Source of the DNA: an uncultured Burkholderiales bacterium
GTDB taxonomy: Bacteria; Pseudomonadota; Gammaproteobacteria; Burkholderiales; Burkholderiaceae_C
Reading direction: 5' to 3'
DNA length: 49,651 bases
Assembly (NCBI GenBank): GCA_903820745.1
Contig: CAIJIT010000324.1
Coordinates: 1 to 49,651 of the forward strand
This document shows, one piece after another, positions 1-7,287 of this stretch. The position numbers were made by a program, and so were the translations under genes. Numbering within the stretch: position 1 is the stretch's first letter; each line of letters starts with the position of its first letter. Under the pieces are notes generated by a model. It did not search any database, was not told the DNA's origin, and saw only the letters and a list, made by a program, of their open reading frames with translations.

Positions 1-1
1 G

Positions 2-472
2 TTGTTCGCGGCGGTGCTGCTGTACCTGCTCATCTCGCGGACCCGGCTCGGCATGCTCATCCGCGCGGGGGCGAGCAACCGGGTGATGATTGGTGCGCTC
101 GGCGTGAACATTAAGTTGCTCTACACTGCGGTGTTCGGCCTCGGCGCGGTGCTCGCCGCACTGTCGGGGGTGATGTCCGGGCCGATCTCTTCGGTAGAGC
201 CTGGTATGGGCGACAAGATCCTCATCCTCTGCCTCGTGGTGATCGTGATCGGCGGCATCGGCTCGGTGCGCGGCGCGTTCATCGGTGCGCTGCTGATCGG
301 CATCGTCGACACCTGCGGCCGTGTGTTCCTGAGCCCGCTGTTGTTCTGGCTGATGCCGGGCGCGGGCGCGAGAACGGCAGGCCCCGCGATCGCGACGATG
401 CTGATCTACATGACGATGGCCCTGGTCCTTTTCTTCAGGCCGCGCGGGCTTTTCCCGCCCAGGCTTCGCTAG
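2..472 (+). CDS. livH: Branched-chain amino acid-type ABC transporter permease LivH, 3' part
   Basis: This is the C-terminal part of an inner-membrane permease of the LivH type, which pairs with LivM to form the channel of a HAAT-family ABC importer. The gene is cut by the left edge of the window, so the true start is missing; about 156 codons remain of a usual ~290-300. Visible are several hydrophobic helices, the cytoplasmic loop segment RAGASNRVMIGALGVN that faces the ATPases, and the family-typical GGIGSVRGAFIGALLIG near the C-terminus. livM follows 16 bases downstream and livG and livF after that, all on the same strand, so this is one transport operon. Substrates of such systems include branched-chain amino acids, amides, urea and aromatic acids. 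The substrate cannot be told here because the binding protein is not in this part of the window. Confidence 0.9.
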   Translation: MFAAVLLYLLISRTRLGMLIRAGASNRVMIGALGVNIKLLYTAVFGLGAVLAALSGVMSGPISSVEPGMGDKILILCLVVIVIGGIGSVRGAFIGALLIGIVDTCGRVFLSPLLFWLMPGAGARTAGPAIATMLIYMTMALVLFFRPRGLFPPRLR

Positions 473-488
473 CGCTGGCCCCCCACCG

Positions 489-1436
489 ATGAAATTCAAC
501 ATCCGCATCGCCCTCGTGGGCCTGTGCCTCGCCCTGTTCGGGCTGCTGCCCTTGCTCGCCCAAGCGGCTGGCGCCGCCTACTTCCTCGACGTCGCGCTGC
601 GCATCATGATCTTCGCGATCGCCGCCGTGAGCCTCGATCTCGTGCTCGGCTACGGTGGCCTCGTGAGCTTCGGCCATGCGGGTTACCTCGGCGCCGGCGC
701 GTACGCCGTCGCTATCCTCTCGCATCATGGCATCGGCAATGGCTTCATCCATCTCGCAGCGGCCATCCTTGCCGCCGCGCTCGTCTCGCTTGTGGTGGGT
801 TTGGTCTCACTGCGCACTGCTGGCCTGCACTTCATCATGATCACGCTCGGGTTCGGCCAGATGATCTACTTCCTGGGCACGAGTCTTGACACCTACGGGG
901 GCGAGGACGGCACGAACATCACCTCCACGAGCAACTTCGGCTCGCTGCTCGATTTGGGCAAGGGGGCCACGCTCTATTACGTGGCGTACTGCACGCTGGT
1001 GCTCGTGCTGTTCTTGCTGGGCCGCGTCGTGCGCTCTCGCTTCGGCATGGTGCTCCGCGGCGCCAGGATGAACGAGCGGCGCATGGCCGCGATCGGCGTG
1101 CCGGTGTTTCGCTACCGCCTTGCGGCGTTCGTGATGTCGGGCACGATTTGCGGCCTCGCGGGCTTCCTGCTCGCGAACCAGAATCTCTTTGTCTCGCCCG
1201 CGATGATGCACTGGACGCGGTCCAGCGAGCTCATGATCATGGTGATCCTCGGTGGTGTGGGCTCGCTCGTCGGGCCGGTGTTCGGCGCAGCCGCGCTGCT
1301 GCTGCTCGAGGCCGGGCTCTCGCGCTTCACCGACCACTGGCAATTGCTGCTCGGCATCGTGCTGCTCGCGGTGATATTGTTCGCCAAGCGCGGCCTGTTC
1401 GGTGCCCTGGTGGCGCTTGGCGGGAGGTCGGAATGA
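489..1436 (+). CDS. livM: Branched-chain amino acid-type ABC transporter permease LivM
   Basis: The second membrane subunit of the HAAT-type importer, 315 residues, a normal length for LivM without the long N-terminal extension seen in enterics. The protein has eight or nine hydrophobic stretches. The LivM hallmark YGGLVSFGHAGYLGAGAYA is at residues 55-73, and the ATPase-facing loop GARMNERRMAAIGVP is near 191-205. The ATG at 489 follows livH closely. The stop codon overlaps the start of livG as ATGA at 1433-1436, which implies translational coupling. It acts in the cytoplasmic membrane with LivH, LivG and LivF. Identification of the family is secure; the substrate is not. Confidence 0.93.
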   Translation: MKFNIRIALVGLCLALFGLLPLLAQAAGAAYFLDVALRIMIFAIAAVSLDLVLGYGGLVSFGHAGYLGAGAYAVAILSHHGIGNGFIHLAAAILAAALVSLVVGLVSLRTAGLHFIMITLGFGQMIYFLGTSLDTYGGEDGTNITSTSNFGSLLDLGKGATLYYVAYCTLVLVLFLLGRVVRSRFGMVLRGARMNERRMAAIGVPVFRYRLAAFVMSGTICGLAGFLLANQNLFVSPAMMHWTRSSELMIMVILGGVGSLVGPVFGAAALLLLEAGLSRFTDHWQLLLGIVLLAVILFAKRGLFGALVALGGRSE

Positions 1437-2197
1437 ACGCCACCGCCACGCCTGAGCTCCTTCGCATGCAGGGGCTCGTCAAGCGCTTCGACGGCATCCT
1501 CGCCACCGACCATTTAAGCCTCTCGGTGCACGAAGGCGAACTCGTCGCAGTGATCGGTCCGAACGGCGCCGGCAAGACGACGCTCATCACCCTGCTTTCG
1601 GGCGAACTTGCGCCTGACGAGGGCTCTGTCGTGTTCGCGGGCCGGGCCGTGACGCGGCTGGCGGTGCACGCGCGGGCCGAGCTCGGTTTCGCGCGTTCCT
1701 TTCAGATCACGAGCATCTTTCCCGATTTCACTGTGCTGCAGAACGTGGCGCTCGCCGTGCAGGCCGAAGCGGGGCACAGCTTCCGCTTCTGGGGCGATGC
1801 GAGCGCGGACGCCGGGCTCGCCCGCACCGCGACGGGATTTCTCGAGGAGGTCGGTCTCGCCGCACGCGCGGCCCTGCTCGCCGCGTCGCTCTCGCACGGC
1901 GAGAAGCGTGCACTCGAGATCGCGATCGCCCTGGCTGCGCGCCCGCGCCTGTTGCTGCTCGATGAGCCGATGGCGGGCATGGGTCCTGAGGAGTCCGCGC
2001 GGATGATCACGCTGCTGTCGTCGCTCAAGGGCCGCCTTTCGACTATTCTCATCGAGCACGACATGGAGGCCGTGTTCGCGCTCGCCGACCGTATCGCTGT
2101 GCTGGTGTCGGGTCGCATCATCGCGCTCGGCACACCCGACGAGATCCGCGGCAACGAAGAAGTGCGCCAAGCGTACCTCGGCGAAGGAGGCGCATGA
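1433..2197 (+). CDS. livG: Branched-chain amino acid-type ABC transporter ATP-binding protein LivG
   Basis: One of the two cytoplasmic ATPases that power the Liv-type importer, 254 residues. The Walker A motif GPNGAGKTT is at residues 42-50, the signature is LSHGE near 153-157, Walker B is LLLLDEP with D177 and E178, and the switch His is H209 in LIEHDME. An open frame reaches further upstream inside livM, but the ATG at 1433 is chosen because it overlaps the livM stop (ATGA) and gives the normal LivG N-terminus. The signature has SHGE instead of the usual SGGE or SYGE, a common variation in LivG proteins. The next gene, livF, again overlaps by ATGA at 2194-2197. Confidence 0.94.
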   Translation: MNATATPELLRMQGLVKRFDGILATDHLSLSVHEGELVAVIGPNGAGKTTLITLLSGELAPDEGSVVFAGRAVTRLAVHARAELGFARSFQITSIFPDFTVLQNVALAVQAEAGHSFRFWGDASADAGLARTATGFLEEVGLAARAALLAASLSHGEKRALEIAIALAARPRLLLLDEPMAGMGPEESARMITLLSSLKGRLSTILIEHDMEAVFALADRIAVLVSGRIIALGTPDEIRGNEEVRQAYLGEGGA

Positions 2198-2898
2198 TGC
2201 TCAAGGTTCGCGGGCTCCATGCGGGCTACGGCCAGAGCCAGGTGCTGTTCGACGTCGGGTTCGACGTCGGCGCGGGCGAGGTGGTGACGCTGCTCGGCCG
2301 CAACGGCATGGGCAAAACGACCACCATCTCGTCGTTGATGGGCATCGTAAGTCCCACGGCGGGCACGATCGAGTTCGCGGGCCAGGCCATCGCGGGTCTA
2401 CCCTCATACCGCATCGCGCAGCGCGGCCTCGGCCTTGTACCCGAAGGCCGGCAGGTGTTCCCCAACCTTACCGTGCGCGAGAACCTCGTAGCCACGGCGG
2501 CCAACCGTTCAGGCACCTCGAAGCCATGGGACCTCGCGGCGATCCTTGCGATGTTCCCGCGCCTGGGCGAGCGTATCGACAACCCCGCGGCGCTGCTTTC
2601 GGGCGGCGAGCAGCAGATGATGGTGATCGGTCGTGCACTCATGACCAACCCGCACCTGCTGATCCTCGACGAGGCCACCGAAGGCCTTGCGCCGCTCATC
2701 CGCAGCGAGATCTGGGCTTGTCTGGCGCGCCTGAAAGCCGCAGGCCAGTCGATCCTCGTCGTCGACAAGAACGTGGCTGCACTGAGCCGGATCGCCGACC
2801 GGCACTACATCCTCGAGAAAGGCCGTGTGGCGTGGAGCGGGAACTCCGCTGCGCTGATGGCCGACACCACGCTGAGTCGCCGCTACCTCGGCGTCTAG
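2194..2898 (+). CDS. livF: Branched-chain amino acid-type ABC transporter ATP-binding protein LivF
   Basis: The second ATPase of the importer, 234 residues, which matches the family. Walker A GRNGMGKTT lies at residues 35-43, the signature LSGGEQ at 135-140, and Walker B LLILDEA with D159 and E160. The H-loop region reads VVDKNVAAL where LivF proteins usually have VEQN, a mild variant. The start ATG overlaps the livG stop. The DapA-family gene starts 35 bases after the stop on the same strand, which suggests that it belongs to the same transcript and that the transported compound may be the substrate of that lyase or its precursor. Confidence 0.94.
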   Translation: MMLKVRGLHAGYGQSQVLFDVGFDVGAGEVVTLLGRNGMGKTTTISSLMGIVSPTAGTIEFAGQAIAGLPSYRIAQRGLGLVPEGRQVFPNLTVRENLVATAANRSGTSKPWDLAAILAMFPRLGERIDNPAALLSGGEQQMMVIGRALMTNPHLLILDEATEGLAPLIRSEIWACLARLKAAGQSILVVDKNVAALSRIADRHYILEKGRVAWSGNSAALMADTTLSRRYLGV

Positions 2899-2933
2899 GC
2901 CCTTTTTAACTTCAACCTGCAAAGGCTATTCCC

Positions 2934-3833
2934 ATGGACACCAGCCATTTCAAGGGCGTCATCCCCGCCGTTGCCACCCCCTTCAACGCCGACGAGTCGG
3001 TCGACGAGGGGCGCCTGCGCTCGCTGATTGACGACTACATCGCCAACGGCGTCGACGGCATCTCGGTTGCAGGCAGCCAGGGCGAGTTCTTCTCGCTCGA
3101 ATACGACGAGCATGTGCGCCTGCTCGAGGTATCGATGGACGCGATCGCAGGCCGCGTGCCGCTGTACGCGGGCACCGGCGCCGTCACCACGCGCGGCACG
3201 ATCAAGCTCACGCAGGTGGGCCAGTCGCTCGGCGTCGATCTTGCACTGCTCATCACGCCGTTCTTCGTGCAGCCCACGCAGGACGAACTGGTGGCCCACT
3301 TCACTGCAGTGGCGAAGGCGACGACGCTGCCTGTGATGCTCTACAACAACCCACCGCGCACGAGCGTGAACCTGTTGCCCGAAACGCTCAAACGCTGCAT
3401 GGAGGTTGACAACATCGTGGGCGTGAAGGATTCGAGCGGCGACATCACACAGACCGTCGAGTACAAGATCGTCACTGGCCGGCGCGCGCTCGTCTTCTCG
3501 GGCCGCGACACCATTTTCCAGGCGCTGATGATGCATGGTGGCGACGGCACGATCTCGCCCGCGGCCAATGCATTCCCGCGGCTCGTGGTCGCGCAGTACA
3601 AGGCCATCCAGCGTGGCGACTGGACCGAGGCGAGCCGCATCAACGACGTGCTCGCCCCGCTGCGAGCGGCCTGGGCCTTCGGGTCTTTCCCCGTGGTGAT
3701 CAAGGAAGCGATGCGCATCGTGGGCCGCGACGCGGGCCTCGCGCGCAAGCCGATCCAGGGCCTGCCGCCGGCGAAGCTCGATGCACTCAAGGCAATCTGC
3801 GCGCGCATCGGCGAAGAAGAAGCGAAGCTCTAG
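2934..3833 (+). CDS. Dihydrodipicolinate synthase/N-acetylneuraminate lyase family protein
   Basis: A class I aldolase-type TIM-barrel enzyme of the DapA/NanA family, 299 residues. The family performs Schiff-base aldol or dehydratase chemistry on 2-keto acids. The pyruvate-binding GSQGEFFSLEYDEH segment is at residues 48-61 (GTTGE in DapA). The conserved Tyr of YNNPPRT is Y137 and the Schiff-base Lys of GVKDSSGD is K165, so the active site looks complete. The position behind a transporter operon, rather than among lysine genes, suggests a catabolic role (for example a keto-deoxy sugar acid or related keto-acid lyase) rather than lysine synthesis. That is inference. The last codons overlap the stop of the convergent LysR gene. 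Confidence 0.85.
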   Translation: MDTSHFKGVIPAVATPFNADESVDEGRLRSLIDDYIANGVDGISVAGSQGEFFSLEYDEHVRLLEVSMDAIAGRVPLYAGTGAVTTRGTIKLTQVGQSLGVDLALLITPFFVQPTQDELVAHFTAVAKATTLPVMLYNNPPRTSVNLLPETLKRCMEVDNIVGVKDSSGDITQTVEYKIVTGRRALVFSGRDTIFQALMMHGGDGTISPAANAFPRLVVAQYKAIQRGDWTEASRINDVLAPLRAAWAFGSFPVVIKEAMRIVGRDAGLARKPIQGLPPAKLDALKAICARIGEEEAKL

Positions 3834-4774
3834 TCGATCTCGTGCGTTTCGGGGCCGGGGATGTTGTTCAGTCGTCTCAACTCAGACAGGATCTGCACTT
3901 CCTCGGCGATGCCGAGGAAGGCCTGCACCAACGGCGGCAGCGGGTCCCGGTCGAGCACGACCAAGCCTACCTTCTCGCGCTCGCTCGAGTCCTTGAGCGC
4001 GATGGCGACCGTGCCGCGCGGCGGGCCGAACGGGTTCAGGTAACTCTTGGGCAGCACGGTCGACCAATGCCCCGAACACACGTGCGAGCACAGCGCCAGG
4101 ATCGAATCGGTCTCGATCTGCGGCTTGGGCTCGCAACCGACTGCGGTGAACTGCCGGTCGATGATCTGGCGCGTGCGGATGTTCTTCTTGAGCAGGCACA
4201 GCGGTACTGAAGCTGCTTCGGCCCAGCTGATCGAGGCCCGGTCCGAGAAGGGCCCGCCGTCGGGCGTGAGAAAGGCGTAGCTCTCGGTGTAAAGCGCGGG
4301 CGTCACGCGCAGGTTGGGCAGCACCACCGTGCTCAGTAGCGTGAAACCGATGTCGAGATCGAAGTCGAGCAACCGGCGCTGGATGTCGATCTCGGTGAGC
4401 GAGAGGGCTTCGATGGAGACCTGCGGGTAGCGCGCACACAGCACGCTGGTGAGCAGCGGCAACATCGGCATCACCGAAGGCACGACGCCGATCTTGAGCA
4501 AGCCTTCCAGTGCGGCCGAACCGAGGCGCAGTTGCTGCCGCATCGTCGTTGTTTCGTCGAGTACGCGTCTCGCGTAGTTCAGCACGATTTCACCCTGCGG
4601 CGTGAAGCCCTTGAACCGCTGCGTGCGCAGGATGATCGGCACGCCCAGGTCTTCCTCGAGCTGCCGTAGCGCGGTGGAGATGCCGGGCTGCGACATGTTG
4701 CACGCCTCCGCCGCGCGGCCGAAGTGACCTTCGCGCGATAGCGCCACGAGATAGATGAGTTGCTTCAGGACCAT
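3830..4774 (-). CDS. LysR-family transcriptional regulator
   Basis: A DNA-binding regulator of the LysR type, 314 residues, the usual length. The N-terminal winged helix-turn-helix is clear: LIYLVALSREGHFGRAAEA followed by MSQPGISTALRQLEEDLG (about residues 6-45). The periplasmic-binding-like effector domain runs from about 90 to 300. It is convergent with the DapA-family gene and overlaps its stop codon by three bases, so the two transcripts must be complementary at their 3' ends. It is a natural candidate for control of the liv-dapA operon, although no operator can be assigned because the operon promoter lies outside the window. The effector is unknown. Confidence 0.9.
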   Translation of the reverse strand: MVLKQLIYLVALSREGHFGRAAEACNMSQPGISTALRQLEEDLGVPIILRTQRFKGFTPQGEIVLNYARRVLDETTTMRQQLRLGSAALEGLLKIGVVPSVMPMLPLLTSVLCARYPQVSIEALSLTEIDIQRRLLDFDLDIGFTLLSTVVLPNLRVTPALYTESYAFLTPDGGPFSDRASISWAEAASVPLCLLKKNIRTRQIIDRQFTAVGCEPKPQIETDSILALCSHVCSGHWSTVLPKSYLNPFGPPRGTVAIALKDSSEREKVGLVVLDRDPLPPLVQAFLGIAEEVQILSELRRLNNIPGPETHEID

Positions 4775-5084
4775 GGGGCGAGTGTGCCGCGAAACATCGC
4801 AGGAAAACTGGAATGGTTAAATGGACAGGAGCTCCAACCACGTGGCAACAAGTATGACACGCGCTGTGGGCCGAAAAAGCCTTTGATTCCTGTGGTCCGC
4901 AAGGGCGCAATTGATCTGCAGACCGTGCGCCGGATGCCGCCGCATTCACCCTGAATAAAACGGGTCGCGTGAGCGCAACGACTCTCAGGCGGCCAAAATA
5001 TCCATCCACCTGCTGGCGCAGAACGATGCCATAGCGAACAAGCTAGGGTTTGAACTCAACGGGCAGGAACTCCCTGCCACCGAC
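4775..5084. other. Intergenic stretch upstream of the LysR gene
   Basis: About 310 bases without an intact gene. It must hold the promoter of the LysR gene on the minus strand. Near 4985-5023 the minus strand ends with codons that resemble the tail of a HigA antitoxin (separate entry). No other coding sequence, tRNA or clear terminator was seen. Confidence 0.5.
4985..5023 (-). pseudogene. Possible HigA-like C-terminal remnant
   Basis: Read on the minus strand this short stretch ends with the residues SRWMDILAA and a TGA stop. The intact HigA at 5829-6239 ends with RVPMDVLAA. The flanking DNA after the stop is also similar (TGAGAGT here, TAAGAGT after the intact gene). Nothing upstream can be read as the rest of a HigA protein, so at most this is a scar of a former module. 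The similarity is short and could be chance. Confidence 0.3.
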
Positions 5085-5396
5085 TCATGCCGTATTGCCG
5101 TCCGTCGCAGTTTGCGCATGCAGACGAATGCCCAATGCCGAAGTGACCTTCAGAATCGTCGCAAAACTAGGGTTGCCTTCGCCCGACAAAGCCTTGTAAA
5201 GGCTCTCCCGGCCCAGACCCGTGTCACGCGAAAGCTGAGACATTCCTTTCGCGCGTGCGATATTGCCCAGAGCTTTGGCGACGAAGGCGGCATCATCACC
5301 GGCCTCCTGCAAGCAGGCTTCAAAGTACTGCGCCATGTCATCATCAGTTTTGAGATGTTCGGCGCTATCCCATTTGCGAAGTTTGATGGTGTTCAT
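5085..5396 (-). CDS. HI1420-type addiction module antidote protein (HTH antitoxin)
   Basis: A 103-residue antitoxin of the family known as putative addiction module antidote (HI1420 type). It starts with the typical KLRKWDSAEHLKTDDDMAQY segment. An Xre-like helix-turn-helix follows in the C-terminal half: IARAKGMSQLSRDTGLGRES then LYKALSGEGNPSF, about residues 47-80. Such proteins bind and neutralise the partner RelE-like toxin and repress their own operon. The gene lies nine bases downstream of the toxin gene 5406-5696, the normal toxin-first order of this family. A second, clearly related copy is at 6949-7266 on the other strand, with nearly the same HTH region. Confidence 0.9.
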   Translation of the reverse strand: MNTIKLRKWDSAEHLKTDDDMAQYFEACLQEAGDDAAFVAKALGNIARAKGMSQLSRDTGLGRESLYKALSGEGNPSFATILKVTSALGIRLHAQTATDGNTA

Positions 5397-5405
5397 TCAA
5401 CAGTC

Positions 5406-5696
5406 CTAAAGTTGCTGCGCCAAGGCCAGGGCAGAGATGATGTCCTTGCCCTGTGTGGATTTGTCCCCGCCAGCCAGCAGAATTACGATTTCCAAGCCGC
5501 GCTGAGCGAAATAAACACGGTAGCCTGGCCCGAAGTGAATCCGCATTTCAGAGACTCCCCCGCCGACTGGCTGGCAATCACCGAAATTCCCTTCTTCAAC
5601 ACGGTCGATGCGGGCCTGAATTCGCCGCGCAGCCTGCCTATCACGTAGGTTGCCGAACCACGCATCGAACACCTCCGTGGTGTAGACCAATTTCAT
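5406..5696 (-). CDS. HI1419-type RelE/ParE-superfamily toxin
   Basis: A 96-residue toxin of the phage-derived Gp49-like/HI1419 type, a RelE-fold protein expected to be an mRNA interferase. The family pattern is complete: FDAWFGNLRDRQAARRIQAR at residues 10-29, then VGGGVSEMRIHFGPGYRVYF at about 44-63, then ILLAGGDKSTQ near 71-81. It is co-transcribed with the downstream antitoxin. The minus-strand promoter at 5703-5731 places the likely transcription start at or next to the ATG, so the mRNA may be leaderless. No Shine-Dalgarno sequence is visible in front of the start. Confidence 0.9.
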   Translation of the reverse strand: MKLVYTTEVFDAWFGNLRDRQAARRIQARIDRVEEGNFGDCQPVGGGVSEMRIHFGPGYRVYFAQRGLEIVILLAGGDKSTQGKDIISALALAQQL

Positions 5697-5702
5697 GCCA
5701 GG

Positions 5703-5731
5703 AGTGTATTAAATGGGATACATCCTGTCAA
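5703..5731 (-). promoter_or_regulatory. Sigma-70-type promoter of the first HI1419/HI1420-type module
   Basis: On the minus strand TTGACA (5726-5731) and TACACT (5703-5708) are separated by 17 bases, a near-consensus sigma-70 promoter. The inverted repeat TGTAT/ATACA at 5705-5709 and 5718-5722 overlaps the -10 region and is a plausible site for autorepression by the antitoxin. Only six bases separate the -10 box from the toxin ATG. Confidence 0.65.
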
Positions 5732-5828
5732 GCCTCACGCCGCATAAATCTTCGGCACTGTACCGACGCGGCACGGTGGTTTGACAGGGGCTCAGAATTT
5801 AGACTTGACCCTGGTGCCTCAACCACTC

Positions 5829-6239
5829 TTAGGCGGCCAGAACATCCATCGGCACCCTAAACCTGGCCGATAGCGCTTTGACCTGGCGCAGATTCAGCGC
5901 TCGCCTGCCTGCCAACACCTCTGACACCACGCCTTGGGAGCCCACTTCGGGCAAGTCAGTCTGCTTTAGGCCATGCTCTCGCATCAAGCTGGCCAGCACC
6001 GTTGCGGGTGTGCTGTTATTGGGCCAAGGGTAGACGCGATCTTCATAGGCCCGAATGCGCGCGGCGACCAAATCAACCAAGGAAAACACGGGATGACTGT
6101 CATCAGCCCCGAAGCGATCGAAGCACTCGTCCACAAAGCTCAATAGCTCAACGTAGTGCGCCTCGTCACCCACGCCTGCCGCCAAGCCCAAGGCCGAATT
6201 GATGGCCGCCCAAGGAGCCAAAACCTCAGTCACATTCAT
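5829..6239 (-). CDS. higA: HigA-type antitoxin (COG5499, Xre-like HTH)
   Basis: A 136-residue antitoxin of the large HigA type that pairs with HigB toxins. The N-terminal part is the acidic region typical of COG5499 proteins (FDRFGADDSHPVFSLVDLVA). The C-terminal half is a helix-turn-helix: ASLMREHGLKQTDLPEVGSQ followed by VVSEVLAGRRALNL, about residues 85-120. An open frame extends upstream, but the ATG at 6239 is preferred because it overlaps the higB stop codon as ATGA (6236-6239), giving tight coupling. It should bind HigB and repress the higBA operon. Confidence 0.88.
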   Translation of the reverse strand: MNVTEVLAPWAAINSALGLAAGVGDEAHYVELLSFVDECFDRFGADDSHPVFSLVDLVAARIRAYEDRVYPWPNNSTPATVLASLMREHGLKQTDLPEVGSQGVVSEVLAGRRALNLRQVKALSARFRVPMDVLAA

Positions 6240-6520
6240 TTCCACGCCCCTTTGTCGTACTCGCCGTGCGTCAGCACCGCTTTGACCCACACCAGGCGGG
6301 GCGCAAACGCAATCGCCGCCACCAACCGGTACTTGTTACCGCCAATGTTGAACACATAGCGCTCGCCCACCTTATCAACCTTGGCAAAAGTGGCAAGTAG
6401 TTGCGCAAAATTAACGAACGTGCCTGCCTCTATCAAACGCCTGAAATCCTGCAAAGGCTGCGCTGCATCGGCATGCAATTCCGAAAATTCCCGCAGCGCT
6501 TTATTGGAGATCAGTTTCAT
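6236..6520 (-). CDS. higB: HigB-type mRNA interferase toxin
   Basis: A 94-residue toxin of the HigB family (RelE superfamily), which cleaves ribosome-bound mRNA. The start MKLISNKALREFSELHADAA at 6520 is typical of the family; an upstream in-frame extension is AT-rich and rejected. The core FNIGGNKYRLVAAIAFAPRL at about residues 57-76 and VWVKAVLTHGEYDKGAW at 77-93 are characteristic. The toxin precedes its antitoxin, as usual for higBA, and the two genes overlap by four bases. Confidence 0.9.
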   Translation of the reverse strand: MKLISNKALREFSELHADAAQPLQDFRRLIEAGTFVNFAQLLATFAKVDKVGERYVFNIGGNKYRLVAAIAFAPRLVWVKAVLTHGEYDKGAWK

Positions 6521-6537
6521 CGGCTTATCGGCACGAT

Positions 6538-6552
6538 ATCTCAATTTGAGAT
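6538..6552. promoter_or_regulatory. higA: Palindrome upstream of higB, candidate HigA operator
   Basis: ATCTCAA (6538-6544) and TTGAGAT (6546-6552) form a perfect 7-base inverted repeat around one central T, 17 bases upstream of the higB start. Autoregulation by a HigA dimer through such a palindrome is the norm for this family. The assignment is inferred from position and symmetry. Confidence 0.5.
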
Positions 6553-6648
6553 TTAATATCACTCGTCAGAGTAGTCCTTGCTTACAGTGGAGCAGGTGTG
6601 CGAGCACGAGCGCATTGAAAAATTGTCGGTTATAGCCTACAGTTTGCC

Positions 6649-6945
6649 GTGATCGAAGTCATTAAAAGTGCGACCTTCGAGAGTTGGCTGGTCGGCTAGA
6701 AGGATCCTCAGGCGCGGCTGCCGGTGATATCGCGAATTGAGCGCCTGAGCGCTGGAAATCCAGGCGATGTGGAACCGGTGGGCGCCGGCGTTTCCGAATT
6801 GCGGCTCGACCACGGCCCCGGTTACCGGGTGTATTTGATGCAGCGTGGTGCGTTGGTGATCGTGCTGCTGGCGGGCGGCGGCAGGCGCACGCAGGATGCT
6901 GACATCAAACTCGCCATCAAGGTTGCGCAAGACTGGAAGGAGTGA
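6649..6945 (+). pseudogene. Second HI1419-type toxin gene with in-frame amber codon
   Basis: A paralogue of the toxin at 5406-5696. From a GTG at 6649 the frame reads VIEVIKSATFESWLVG, then a TAG at 6697-6699, then KDPQARLPVISRIERLSAGN and on to an intact C-terminus with VGAGVSELRLDHGPGYRVYL. In the family the interrupted position is Leu (G-L-R/K-D), so a single TTG to TAG change explains it. The rest of the frame is undamaged. A protein restarting at the GTG at 6724 would have 73 residues and lack the first helix. The gene is therefore either an inactivated toxin, a truncated version, or readable only in an amber-suppressing background. The intact antitoxin gene follows three bases after the stop. 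Confidence 0.75.
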
Positions 6946-6948
6946 AGC

Positions 6949-7266
6949 ATGGCTGAAAATTTCCCCCGCTGGGACTCGGCGGATTATCTGAAAACAGACG
7001 AGGACATGGCGCTGTATTTTGAAATTTGCACCGCGGACGATCCCGGCGACGGCAGCCTGATACGCAGCGCTCTGGGCGCGATTTCCCGCGCACGTGGCAT
7101 GACGCAACTGGCGCGCGATACGGGCATTTCGCGTGACGGGCTGTATACCGCGCTCTCGGCCGAAGGCAACCCGAGCTTTGCCACGATATTGAAGGTGACG
7201 CGCGCGCTGGGCTTGGCCTTGCATGGCGGGCCGCTTGCAGCGGCTGATGCAAAGTCAAATGCGTAA
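6949..7266 (+). CDS. HI1420-type addiction module antidote protein, second copy
   Basis: A 105-residue antitoxin related along its whole length to the one at 5085-5396. Both have a PRWDSADYLKTDEDMALYFE-like start and the HTH region ISRARGMTQLARDTGISRDG, then LYTALSAEGNPSFATILKV. The C-terminus is rich in Ala. It lies directly behind the toxin gene that carries an amber codon. With the toxin damaged, this gene may survive as an orphan antitoxin that can still bind DNA or neutralise the related intact toxin about 1.2 kb away. The last point is inference. Confidence 0.87.
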   Translation: MAENFPRWDSADYLKTDEDMALYFEICTADDPGDGSLIRSALGAISRARGMTQLARDTGISRDGLYTALSAEGNPSFATILKVTRALGLALHGGPLAAADAKSNA

Positions 7267-7287
7267 GGTGACCGCAGCGCAGTAACC

